Positions 17,335 to 25,266 of a DNA stretch of 64,000 nucleotides are shown piece by piece. A model generated the notes under the pieces. It searched no databases. It was not told the origin of the DNA and saw only the letters and a program-made list of their open reading frames with translations. The stretch comes from Alphaproteobacteria bacterium. GTDB taxonomy: Bacteria; Pseudomonadota; Alphaproteobacteria; UBA7985; JAUIBT01. The stretch covers positions 1-64,000 of the forward strand of contig JAUIBT010000019.1 in the NCBI GenBank assembly GCA_030428255.1, read 5' to 3'. Each line of letters opens with the position of its first letter. Position 1 is the stretch's first letter. The position numbers were made by a program, and so were the translations under genes.

Positions 17335-18748
17335 TGATCGGCGGGACTTTGACCTAGCCATCATCGGGGCAGGGCCTGCGGGCATGGCTGCGGCCGCCCA
17401 AGCCGCGAGCGCGGGCCTCTCGGTGCTGCTGCTGGACGAACAGGCGCGCCTTGGTGGGCAAATCTATCGCGACATAGAACGCACCAGCGAACAGCGCGGG
17501 CGCATCCTAGGCAAGGACTATCTTGCTGGGCGGGCCTTGGTCGATGACCTGGTCAAGTCTTCAATCACTTATGTCCCGCAGGCCAGCGTTTGGCAGGCCG
17601 ATCAGGACGGCCACTTGTGCTATACGGTCGAAGGGCTGGCAACGCAGACCAAAGCGCATCGGGTATTGCTTGCAACCGGCGCCCTGGAGCGCCCGGTGCC
17701 TATTCCAGGATGGACCTTGCCAGGGGTCATGATGGCTGGAGCCGGTCAAATCTTACTCAAGCAATCGGGCCTAGTCGCCAAGCGCGCGGTGATCGCTGGC
17801 AGCGGTCCGCTGATCTACCTGATCGCCGCGCAAATGGTCCGTGCTGGCAACCCGCCGCTGGCCTTGATCGAAACCCAAACAGCCGCAGATTTTTGGCAAG
17901 CCCAACACCACCTCGCGGGCGCACTGCGCGGCTGGCGCTATCTGATCAAAGGCCTGGGATTGATTGGCGAGCTGCGTCGCGCGGGCGTCAAGCGGTATCG
18001 GGGAGCGTCGGACTTGCAGGCTGAGGGCCAAGAGCGGGCCGAAGCTTTGCGCTTTTCTCACCGCGGCAAGCAGCAGTGGCTTGCTTGCGAGACGATCTTC
18101 TTGCACATGGGTGTGGTTCCCAACACGCAGCTCAGCCGTGCCATGAATTTGGACCATTACTGGAGCGCCGCTCAGCACTGCTTTCATCCTAAAACCGATG
18201 GCTGGGGCCGCAGTTCTGCGGCTGCGATCTTCATTGCAGGCGATGGCGCTGGGATCGCCGGTGCCAAAGGGGCCGAGCTGGCCGGGCGCATCGCGGCGCT
18301 TAGGATTGCTGCCGATCTTGGACGTTTGGACGAAGCGACTATGGCCCAGAGCGCCACGCCGCTTCACCGTGAACTGGCACGCGAGCGCGCCGCGCGTCCC
18401 TTCTTGGATCGCGCCTATCCGGCGTCTAGCCAAGTGCTTGCTCCCGACGATGCCACCATGGTTTGCCGCTGCGAGGAGGTGAGCGCAGGCGATATTCGTC
18501 GCTATGCCGCCATGGGCTGCGATGGACCCAATCAGGCCAAGGCCTTTGGCCGTGCAGGGATGGGGCCCTGCCAGGGGCGCTATTGCGGGCTCACCGTCTC
18601 GATGCTGTTGGCCAGTGTCAACCAGCGGTCTTTGGACGAGACAGGCTATTTTCGAATCCGCCCGCCAATAAAACCGTTAACCCTGGGGGAAATCGCTCAG
18701 TTGGATGATCCCGATGCAGGTGCAAAAGAGGTGATGGACCTCGGCTGA
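17324..18748 (+). CDS. FAD/NAD-binding oxidoreductase with BFD-type Fe-S domain (OoxA/HcnB-like)
   Basis: 474 residues from the ATG at 17324, overlapping the 2Fe-2S gene by 11 bases; GGAGGG lies 9 bases upstream. The FAD-binding GAGPAG is at 15-20. A second dinucleotide motif (VIAGSGPLIYLIAAQM) lies near 155-170. The C-terminus has a BFD-like 2Fe-2S domain with CRCEEV and, about 35 residues later, GPCQGRYCG. Its architecture matches alpha subunits of opine oxidases and heteromeric amino-acid dehydrogenases. No terminator is visible after it. Confidence 0.88.
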   Translation: MSANDRRDFDLAIIGAGPAGMAAAAQAASAGLSVLLLDEQARLGGQIYRDIERTSEQRGRILGKDYLAGRALVDDLVKSSITYVPQASVWQADQDGHLCYTVEGLATQTKAHRVLLATGALERPVPIPGWTLPGVMMAGAGQILLKQSGLVAKRAVIAGSGPLIYLIAAQMVRAGNPPLALIETQTAADFWQAQHHLAGALRGWRYLIKGLGLIGELRRAGVKRYRGASDLQAEGQERAEALRFSHRGKQQWLACETIFLHMGVVPNTQLSRAMNLDHYWSAAQHCFHPKTDGWGRSSAAAIFIAGDGAGIAGAKGAELAGRIAALRIAADLGRLDEATMAQSATPLHRELARERAARPFLDRAYPASSQVLAPDDATMVCRCEEVSAGDIRRYAAMGCDGPNQAKAFGRAGMGPCQGRYCGLTVSMLLASVNQRSLDETGYFRIRPPIKPLTLGEIAQLDDPDAGAKEVMDLG

Positions 18749-18889
18749 CCGGGAAAAACCGCCAGGCCTAGCCGCTTGCATTGGTCTTGATTTGCTAGGT
18801 TTCTCTTTCCTCAAACCGCTGGGCGAGCTATGGCCTGTCTGGCGGCGCGGGGCGCTGTTGGGATGTTCCTGGCTTTTGGAGAGGCGGCG

Positions 18890-19231
18890 ATGAAACTCGA
18901 TGTTTGGGAATATGTGCGCTTGATGGTGGCGCTTGAGGGCATGCCGCGTTCGCTTCTGTTGGCACGCGAGAAGGATGCCTGGCAGGAACTGGACCAGGAA
19001 CTCTCGCGCTTAGCTGAAGACGACTACACCGCCTATTCTGACATGATGCTCAACGCCACTGCAGACCTGGGCGAGTTGTCACCGGCTGAACGCGGCGAGG
19101 CCAAGGCTGCTTTGAGCAGTGTGATTGACGAGCTTCGTCAGGCCGAGGTCGGAGCGGACACAGAATTGAGGCAGGCCTTGTCTCTCGAGCGCAAAGCGCT
19201 CGCCAAGCGCCTTAAGGCTCTGGCGGCCTAG
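18890..19231 (+). CDS. Small helical protein, unknown function
   Basis: 113 residues from the ATG at 18890, with GGAGAGGCGG upstream. The sequence is rich in Ala, Leu, Glu and Arg and should be almost all helix. The C-terminal half (LRQAEVGADTELRQALSLERKALAKRLKAL) has coiled-coil character. There is no signal peptide and no Cys. Not recognised. It converges on the carbonic anhydrase gene. Confidence 0.65.
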   Translation: MKLDVWEYVRLMVALEGMPRSLLLAREKDAWQELDQELSRLAEDDYTAYSDMMLNATADLGELSPAERGEAKAALSSVIDELRQAEVGADTELRQALSLERKALAKRLKALAA

Positions 19232-19285
19232 CAAACAAGCGCTCCACACGATTTCACCCCTTAGGAGCTTCAAGCAGCACTCGCT

Positions 19286-19972
19286 TTAAGCACGGGTAGT
19301 CGGATAAAGCTCTTCTACCGGTTCAAAATCGCCGCTTTGCTCATCCATGATCCAAAGCTCGCCCTTGGCGATATCGAACCAAGCGCCATGCAATTGCAGG
19401 CGGCCCTTCTCGTGCAGGATCTGAACGCAAGGGAAGGTCTTGAGGTTCTCGATCGAACGACGCACAGAGATGCGCTCGAGCATGGTTTGACGCTCGCCTT
19501 GGGTTAGATGGGCGTACTTGCCCACCTCCTCGGATACCGGCCCCAACATTTCCAGCCACTTGCCGATAAAGTCTCCAGGCGACAGAGGCTCGCTGCTGGG
19601 GTCCAGCGCGGCCTTGATGCCACCGCAGCGCCCATGGCCCAGGACGACAATGTGTTGGACTTTCAAGGCTTGGACGGCAAATTCAAGCGCTGCGGAGGCC
19701 GAGTGATACTCGCCCGTCGGCTTGTAGGGAGGCACCAAGTTGGCGACGTTGCGCGCGACAAACATCTCGCCGGGCGCAGTGCCAAAAATGGTTTCCGGTG
19801 CCGCACGAGAATCGCAACAAGCGATCATCATAACCGCTGGGCTTTGGCCTTCCTTTGCTAGCTGAAGATATTGCTCCCGCGCCGCAGGCATAACATCGCC
19901 GCGGAACCGCGCGTATCCTTCAAGTAAGAAGGCTGGGAAGCCAGCGGGCACATCAGGGCGCTTTTGGGTCAT
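19286..19972 (-). CDS. can: Beta-class carbonic anhydrase
   Basis: 228 residues from the ATG at 19972; an upstream in-frame start exists but adds a tail not usual for the family. Zinc ligands are C53 (in ACCDSR), H113 and C116 (in GHGRCGG). The catalytic Asp/Arg pair is D54-x-R56. It interconverts CO2 and bicarbonate in the cytoplasm, supplying bicarbonate to carboxylases. The gene appears monocistronic. Confidence 0.95.
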   Translation of the reverse strand: MTQKRPDVPAGFPAFLLEGYARFRGDVMPAAREQYLQLAKEGQSPAVMMIACCDSRAAPETIFGTAPGEMFVARNVANLVPPYKPTGEYHSASAALEFAVQALKVQHIVVLGHGRCGGIKAALDPSSEPLSPGDFIGKWLEMLGPVSEEVGKYAHLTQGERQTMLERISVRRSIENLKTFPCVQILHEKGRLQLHGAWFDIAKGELWIMDEQSGDFEPVEELYPTTRA

Positions 19973-20168
19973 GGTCGTTAATCCAAGGTCAAGATGTTGC
20001 AATCGAAAATCGCGGCGGCCGGGCCAAGCCCAGCAAGCGATGCTTGCCTAGCCTTCAGCTAGCCTAAAGACAAGTCCTGTTGCAAGCAAGCCAGCCGGTC
20101 GCGGGCTTGACTTCGGTGCGGGCTGCCGTCATGTCAAGGCCTTGGCAAAGCTTGGAGCAGGAACGAAC

Positions 20169-20759
20169 ATGACCGATGGTTTGCAAGACATGCGCACGCG
20201 CCAGGCGCTGCCCGAAGCCTTGCGGGTGCTCGCGGCGCACTATCCGCGAGACGCCTGGGACAAGCAGCAACCCTTGGGGCAACTGACCCGGTTTTGGCTC
20301 GATCGCCACCTCATGTTTCGCAAGCTCCTTGGCCAGCTTGGCAGCGAGGCACAGGCTTTGGCCGATGACACGGCCCAAGCTGCGGCCTTTCGTCAGCGAT
20401 TGCCGCGCATGGGCGGGTTCCTGGTGCAAAATCTTCATGGCCACCACCAAGTCGAAGATCACCACTATTTCCCGCTGCTCAAGGGCTACGACGAGCGCTT
20501 GGTACGCGGCTTTGAACTGCTGGACCTGGATCATCACGCTCTGGACGAGGCCCTGGCGGGTTTCGTGTCGTCCGCTCAGGCATTGCTCGGCGATCTGCAA
20601 ACGCAAGCCGAGGCAGGTCGTGCTGAAGCTTTGCCCACCAGTTTGGCCCACTATCAAGCCACAGTCGCCAGTCTGCAAACTTGGATCGAGCGGCACTTGT
20701 TCGACGAAGAAGAATTGGTGGTGCCCATTTTGCTGCGATACGGCGAGCCCGCCATGTGA
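20169..20759 (+). CDS. Hemerythrin HHE-domain protein
   Basis: 196 residues from the ATG at 20169. His and Glu residues sit in the four-helix pattern of HHE domains: W-x2-RH near the first helix, HGHHQVEDHHYFPLL in the second, DLDHHALDEAL in the third, and WIERHLFDEEELVVP in the last. Such domains bind a non-heme diiron centre and act in oxygen or NO sensing, iron handling or repair. The role here is undetermined. It ends 10 bases before the converging nudC gene. Confidence 0.85.
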   Translation: MTDGLQDMRTRQALPEALRVLAAHYPRDAWDKQQPLGQLTRFWLDRHLMFRKLLGQLGSEAQALADDTAQAAAFRQRLPRMGGFLVQNLHGHHQVEDHHYFPLLKGYDERLVRGFELLDLDHHALDEALAGFVSSAQALLGDLQTQAEAGRAEALPTSLAHYQATVASLQTWIERHLFDEEELVVPILLRYGEPAM

Positions 20760-20769
20760 TCACTGAGGA

Positions 20770-21711
20770 CTAGCCTTCCTTGAGCCAGTCCTCCATCAAG
20801 ATGCGCGCAAGCGCTGTCTTAAATGGCGCCTGATAGCCTTCACCCTTGCCCGCGATGATGCGGCCAAGTTCGCGGCGTGAGAACCAGCGGGCGTCCTCCA
20901 ACTCGGTTTCGTCGATCTTCAAGTCGTCATGCAGAGCATCGGCTTGGAAGCCCAACATGACCGCGCCCGACAGCGGCCAAGGCTGCGAGCGGCGATAGCG
21001 CGGGTCGTGGACCCTCAGGCCGACTTCCTCAAAGGCTTCGCGCTCAACGCATTCTTCCAGCGTTTCGCCAGGCTCCAGGTAGCCCGCAAGGCAAGAATAG
21101 ACACCCTCAGGGAACTGAGGCTGACGCCCCAATACCACATAGTCGCCTTTGGTGATCAGCATCAGCACGGCCGGATCAGTACGCGGATAGCGCGCAAGGC
21201 CGCAAGCCTCATCTAAGCATTGACGCCGCCATCCGCCTTCGCGCGCTTCTGTCGGGCCGCCACAGGCCGGGCAGTGCGGCTCTTGCAAGTGCCAACGGAT
21301 CAAGACTTGCGCAAGCCCAGCTTTTGCGACCTGGCTGGCGGGAAGCAGTAGGCTGAGGCTGCGCAGATCGGCATGACTTGGGGTTGTGCCGGACATGGTA
21401 CCCGACATGGCACCAGACAGGGCACCAGACAGGGCGGCGGGCAGGGCAGCGGAGAAGTGCGGAATGCCGTCTTTGAGACCCAAAAAGTGCGCATCCTTGG
21501 CAGGCAGACCCGCCTTCAGCGCCAGGCTGAGATCGACCCACGCCAGTTCTGGCTGGTCAGGGTCGCTGACAGGGATGCCGTGTGCAAGAGCCTCGACGGG
21601 CATCAGCAAGACTTGGGCACGCGGGTCAGCCCGCAGCGCGTCAATAGCTGCCTCGTCGTTACGCAAGGCAGCGGCGCGATCCAGCGGGCTACCGGCAAAG
21701 GGGATGCTCAT
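20770..21711 (-). CDS. nudC: NAD+ diphosphatase (Nudix, zinc-ribbon)
   Basis: 313 residues. A zinc ribbon is formed by C147, C150, C165 and C170. The Nudix box runs from G210 to L232, with the REAFEEVG core at 224-231. The SQPWP motif that marks NADH pyrophosphatases is at 242-246, but the usual following Phe-Pro is Leu-Ser here. It hydrolyses NAD(H) to NMN(H) and AMP and can decap NAD-capped RNA. An in-frame 12-base tandem repeat inserts a Ser-Gly-rich linker (LSGALSGAMSGTMSGT, about 94-109) between the N-terminal domain and the zinc ribbon. The gene may share a transcript with the upstream dmdA-like gene. Confidence 0.9.
   Translation of the reverse strand: MSIPFAGSPLDRAAALRNDEAAIDALRADPRAQVLLMPVEALAHGIPVSDPDQPELAWVDLSLALKAGLPAKDAHFLGLKDGIPHFSAALPAALSGALSGAMSGTMSGTTPSHADLRSLSLLLPASQVAKAGLAQVLIRWHLQEPHCPACGGPTEAREGGWRRQCLDEACGLARYPRTDPAVLMLITKGDYVVLGRQPQFPEGVYSCLAGYLEPGETLEECVEREAFEEVGLRVHDPRYRRSQPWPLSGAVMLGFQADALHDDLKIDETELEDARWFSRRELGRIIAGKGEGYQAPFKTALARILMEDWLKEG
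21388..21447 (-). repeat. Five-unit 12-base tandem repeat inside nudC
   Basis: Consecutive 12-mers on the plus strand (GCCGGACATGGT, ACCCGACATGGC, ACCAGACAGGGC twice, GGCGGGCAGGGC) encode four-residue Ala/Thr-Leu/Met-Ser-Gly units on the minus strand. The two central copies are identical, which suggests recent slippage. Copy changes would keep the frame. Confidence 0.85.
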
Positions 21712-21823
21712 ATCAGGCGACCTTTAGTTCGCAAGTTTGGGCCGCCACAGTGGCCCAAAGCCTTGCCGAGGTCCAGCGCTTAGGGCAGTCGATCAGCCTG
21801 CTTTCAGGCCTAGGGCTTCGGGC

Positions 21824-22948
21824 CTAGGCTTTCGGGAAAGGCAGCTCACAGACCTCGGCTTGACGCCAGCCTGCTGGGGTCTCCACAGAGATTGTAGTGC
21901 CAGGCTCACAGGCCTCGATCGCCAACATGGCAAAGCCGATGTTGCTACCCATGTCGTGGGAGTGCACCGCTGAAGTGACAATCCCCGCAGAGCGCTCGTT
22001 GAGTTTGGTGGCAAAAGGGAAGGCCAAAGGCGCAATCGGATCGCCAGCGATTCTTACCCCAACCAGAGCTTGCTTCAGGCCTTCATCGCGCTGGCGCAGC
22101 AAAGCGTCCTTGCCCATGAATGCCGAGCCTTCAACGTCCAGAGCCAAGAAGCGGTCCAATCGACACTCCAGCGGTGTGTTGCTGCGGTTCATGTCGTTAC
22201 CATAGGACAGCAAACCGCCCTCGATGCGCTCAATCAGGTTCGGGCCACCGGCGCGAATCTGGAACTCAGGCGTATTGCCTTCCTCCCAAATGCGATCCCA
22301 TAGAGCCAGGCCCAGATCAAAGCGCGGCAGATAGATTTCAAACCCGCCCTGCTTTGACCAGCCCGAGCGCTGAATGATCATTGGCGTGCCTTGGAACTCA
22401 AAGGTTTGGAAGCGGAACATGCGAATGTCGCGTACCTCTTCGCCAAACACCTTGGCCATCAGGTCCTCGGCTTTGGGACCCTGGATTGCCAGCGGCGAAA
22501 CATCGGGCTCGCAAATCTGAACGTCCAGATCCAGCGCAGTCGCCAGGCCCAAGGCCCACAGCTCTACGTCGCTGTCAGCGATGGAGAACCAGAAGTGATC
22601 GGGTGCCAAGCACAGGGCGATAGGGTCGTTAATCATGCCGCCCTTGGCGTCGCACAAGGGCGCATAGTAACCGCGACCCGGAACCGCCTTGCTCAAGTCG
22701 CGGGCGGACATGAGGCAGGCCAGCTTGTGCGCGTCTTTACCCTTGATCTCAACTTGGCGTTCGGCGGCCACGTCCCAAATCTGCACATGCTGCTTCAGGT
22801 GGGCGCAGTCTTCAGCCAGCGAGGTGAAAGCCGCAGGCAACAGCATGTGGTTGTAGGTTGTGTAGGCACTCAGGCCAGAAGCCTCGACCCGCGCACTGTA
22901 GGGCGTCTTGCGAATGCGGCGAGAGGCGAAGATCGGAAAGGCTGCCAT
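21824..22948 (-). CDS. dmdA: DmdA-like dimethylsulfoniopropionate demethylase (GcvT family)
   Basis: 374 residues from the ATG at 22948, with AAGGA upstream. It is a THF-dependent aminomethyltransferase-fold protein. From recalled DmdA sequences, the stretches YNHMLLP (near 35), HVQIWDVAAERQVEI, GGMINDPIALCL, EPDVSPLAIQGPKAEDLM, RSGWSKQGGFEIYL and LIERIEGGLLSYGNDM correspond closely to roseobacter DmdA and less well to glycine-cleavage GcvT. The predicted reaction is DMSP + THF to methylmercaptopropionate + 5-methyl-THF. No dmdB or dmdC is in the window. A related but distinct demethylase specificity is possible. It is divergent from metY. Confidence 0.72.
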   Translation of the reverse strand: MAAFPIFASRRIRKTPYSARVEASGLSAYTTYNHMLLPAAFTSLAEDCAHLKQHVQIWDVAAERQVEIKGKDAHKLACLMSARDLSKAVPGRGYYAPLCDAKGGMINDPIALCLAPDHFWFSIADSDVELWALGLATALDLDVQICEPDVSPLAIQGPKAEDLMAKVFGEEVRDIRMFRFQTFEFQGTPMIIQRSGWSKQGGFEIYLPRFDLGLALWDRIWEEGNTPEFQIRAGGPNLIERIEGGLLSYGNDMNRSNTPLECRLDRFLALDVEGSAFMGKDALLRQRDEGLKQALVGVRIAGDPIAPLAFPFATKLNERSAGIVTSAVHSHDMGSNIGFAMLAIEACEPGTTISVETPAGWRQAEVCELPFPKA

Positions 22949-23053
22949 GGGTCGAGGTCCTTGCAAGGGCAAAAGGGAATGGTTGCAGGTATAGCGCAGA
23001 ACGCCCAGACCTCCGTCCAATGTCCGTCGAAAAATAACACATTTGAGCCGCGC

Positions 23054-23068
23054 TTAGGGTTTCCCTAA
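23054..23068. promoter_or_regulatory. Palindrome between divergent dmdA and metY
   Basis: TTAGGGTTTCCCTAA is a perfect inverted repeat with a 3-base centre, between the starts at 22948 and 23144. It could be an operator shared by both genes. I looked for a SAM-II riboswitch, common upstream of met genes in this class, and did not see its conserved parts. Confidence 0.4.
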
Positions 23069-23143
23069 ACGTCAAGCTCTGGCACAAGTCAAAACTATGG
23101 CGTTGCGCCGCCTCCCGCGTTCGACAAAAGGACCGCTGCTTCT

Positions 23144-24454
23144 ATGAGCTATAAATTTGACACGCTGAGCCTGCATGCAGGCCAGACCCCCGATGCCGGG
23201 TTTGGTTCGCGGGCGGTTCCGATCCATCAAACCACCTCCTATGTCTTTGACAGCGCCGAGCAAGCTGCCGCGCGCTTCAACATGGAAGAAGGCGGACACA
23301 TCTATTCGCGCCTAACCAATCCGACCGTTGCGGTGCTGGAACAACGCGTTGCGGCTTTGGACGGTGGTGTGGGCGCGGTGGCTATGTCCTCGGGCATGGC
23401 GGCGATCTTTATGACTGCTATGGCGCTGACCTCAGCGGGCGATCACTGCTTGGTGTCGTCGCAAATGTACGGCGCTGCCATCAACTTGTTTGAACATACA
23501 CTCAAGCGATTTGGCGTTGAGACGACCTTTGTCAAGCCCAACGATCTGGACGCGATCAAGGCTGCCATCCGCCCCAATACCAAGTTGTTCTTTGGCGAGC
23601 TTATCGGCAATCCGGGCTTGGACATTATGGATATCCCCGCCGTTGCAAACATCACGCGCGAGGCTGGAATTCCGCTGATTGTCGATAGCACCTTCAACAC
23701 GCCTTATCTCAATCGCCCCTTGGAACATGGCGCCAATATCGTCATTCACTCGTTGACCAAGTGGATGGGCGGCCATGGCATTGCGCTGGGGGGCGCGGTG
23801 GTCGATGGCGGCAATTTCGACTGGGGACAGACTGACAAATTCCCCACCTTGACCCAACCGCACTACGCCTATGAGGGTGTTAACCTTTGGGAAGAGTTTG
23901 GACCGGCCGCCTTCACTATGCGCTTGCGTTCGGAGGGCATGCTGAACTTTGGCCCCTGCATGGCTCCGCAAACAGCCTTTTACCTTTTGCAAGGCATCGA
24001 GACCTTACCGCTGCGCATGGAGCGGCACATCGCGAACACCGCCAAGATGCTGGGTTTCTTGCAAAACCACGAGCTGGTAGCATGGGTCAATCACCCCGAC
24101 TTGCCCGAGCATCCCGATAACGCCACCGCCAAGCGCATGCTGCCCAAGGGCGCGGGGTCTATCATCACCTGCGGTGTCAAGGGTGGCCGCGATGCGGGGC
24201 GCGCCTTTATCGAAAATGTCGAACTCGCCAGCCACTTGGCAAACGTAGGCGACGCCAAGACCTTGGTGATTCACCCCGGTTCCACTACCCACTCGCACCT
24301 TACGCCTGAGGCAATGGAGGCGGCGGGCTTGACCGACGATTTGCTGCGCATTTCGGTCGGTTTGGAAGATTTCGACGATATCGCCGCCGATTTCGATCGG
24401 GCGCTGAAAATCGCAGCCAAGATCGTCGCGCGCAAACAAGGAGGCCAGGCATGA
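23144..24454 (+). CDS. metY: O-acetylhomoserine aminocarboxypropyltransferase (sulfhydrylase)
   Basis: 436 residues. A PLP enzyme of the Cys/Met metabolism family. The PLP lysine is K206 in HSLTKWMGG, and the N-terminal TLSLHAGQTPD and SRLTNPT segments are typical. It joins sulfide or methanethiol to O-acetylhomoserine, giving homocysteine or methionine. The ATG at 23144 gives the standard N-terminus. The stop overlaps the next start (ATGA), making an operon with the hydrolase and the FadN-like gene. Being opposite dmdA suggests capture of methanethiol from DMSP breakdown. Confidence 0.93.
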   Translation: MSYKFDTLSLHAGQTPDAGFGSRAVPIHQTTSYVFDSAEQAAARFNMEEGGHIYSRLTNPTVAVLEQRVAALDGGVGAVAMSSGMAAIFMTAMALTSAGDHCLVSSQMYGAAINLFEHTLKRFGVETTFVKPNDLDAIKAAIRPNTKLFFGELIGNPGLDIMDIPAVANITREAGIPLIVDSTFNTPYLNRPLEHGANIVIHSLTKWMGGHGIALGGAVVDGGNFDWGQTDKFPTLTQPHYAYEGVNLWEEFGPAAFTMRLRSEGMLNFGPCMAPQTAFYLLQGIETLPLRMERHIANTAKMLGFLQNHELVAWVNHPDLPEHPDNATAKRMLPKGAGSIITCGVKGGRDAGRAFIENVELASHLANVGDAKTLVIHPGSTTHSHLTPEAMEAAGLTDDLLRISVGLEDFDDIAADFDRALKIAAKIVARKQGGQA

Positions 24455-25254
24455 AACTAACCGTCAACGGTGCATCGGCCTTTGTTTCGACCGGTGGCCG
24501 CGCTTTCGATCCTCAGGGCGAGGTCTTGTTGTTTCTTCACGGATCTGGGCAAAGCCACCTAACCTGGTTGCTGCAAGCGCGATTTATGGCCAATCGCGGC
24601 TATCAGGTCTTGGCGCCGGACCTGCCGGGCCACGGCCATTCTGAGGGCGCACCGCTGAGCAGTATTCAGGAGATGGCCGAATGGTGCCAGGCCTTGCTTG
24701 AGGCTTCAGGCGTCAGCTCGGCAACCGTCGTTGGGCACAGCCAGGGCTGCTTGGTCGCGCTGGAATTGGCGCGTCGTCATCCTGCAAGTGTCGCCAAATT
24801 GGCGCTGATCGCAGGCGCGATGGCCATTCCAGTCAACGATTGGCTGGTGACAAATGCGCGCGACAAAACCGACCGCGCTATTGGTGCCATGATGGAGTGG
24901 GGCTTCGGGCTGCCGGGCGATTTTCACGCCAACACTGTGCCAGGCATGAGCCACGTCAATTTCGGCGCCGCGCTGATGCGTGGCAACGCCAAGACCGCGC
25001 TCTACGCCGACCTGTCGGCCTGTCAGGCCTATGACGAAGGCGAGAAGGCGGCCTCCAGTATTGACTGCCCCAGCCTGTGCATCTTGGCGGAAAGGGACAA
25101 AATGACACCCATGAAGGCAGGCCGCGCCATGGCGACTGCGCTGAGGTCCCAGGACTGCGTGATCGTCCCAGGAGCAGGCCATATGCTACCCGCCGAGGAA
25201 CCCCAGGCCGTCAACGCCGCATTGCGTGCATTTTTCAATCCCGTAGCTCATTAG
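24451..25254 (+). CDS. Alpha/beta hydrolase
   Basis: 267 residues. The oxyanion HGSGQS motif is at 30-35, the nucleophile elbow GHSQG has S97, the likely acid is in ERDKMTP (about 213-219) and the His is in GAGHMLP near the C-terminus. No signal peptide is present. It is translationally coupled to metY. Family members include esterases, lactonases and thioesterases; the substrate is unknown. The location between metY and an acyl-CoA enzyme allows a thioesterase or O-acyl-homoserine-related role, which is speculation. Confidence 0.85.
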   Translation: MKLTVNGASAFVSTGGRAFDPQGEVLLFLHGSGQSHLTWLLQARFMANRGYQVLAPDLPGHGHSEGAPLSSIQEMAEWCQALLEASGVSSATVVGHSQGCLVALELARRHPASVAKLALIAGAMAIPVNDWLVTNARDKTDRAIGAMMEWGFGLPGDFHANTVPGMSHVNFGAALMRGNAKTALYADLSACQAYDEGEKAASSIDCPSLCILAERDKMTPMKAGRAMATALRSQDCVIVPGAGHMLPAEEPQAVNAALRAFFNPVAH

Positions 25255-25266
25255 GAGTGCGCTTGC

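Noticed and set aside
22949-23143. SAM-II riboswitch upstream of metY
   Set aside because: The conserved pseudoknot sequences were not found; only the short palindrome is clear.
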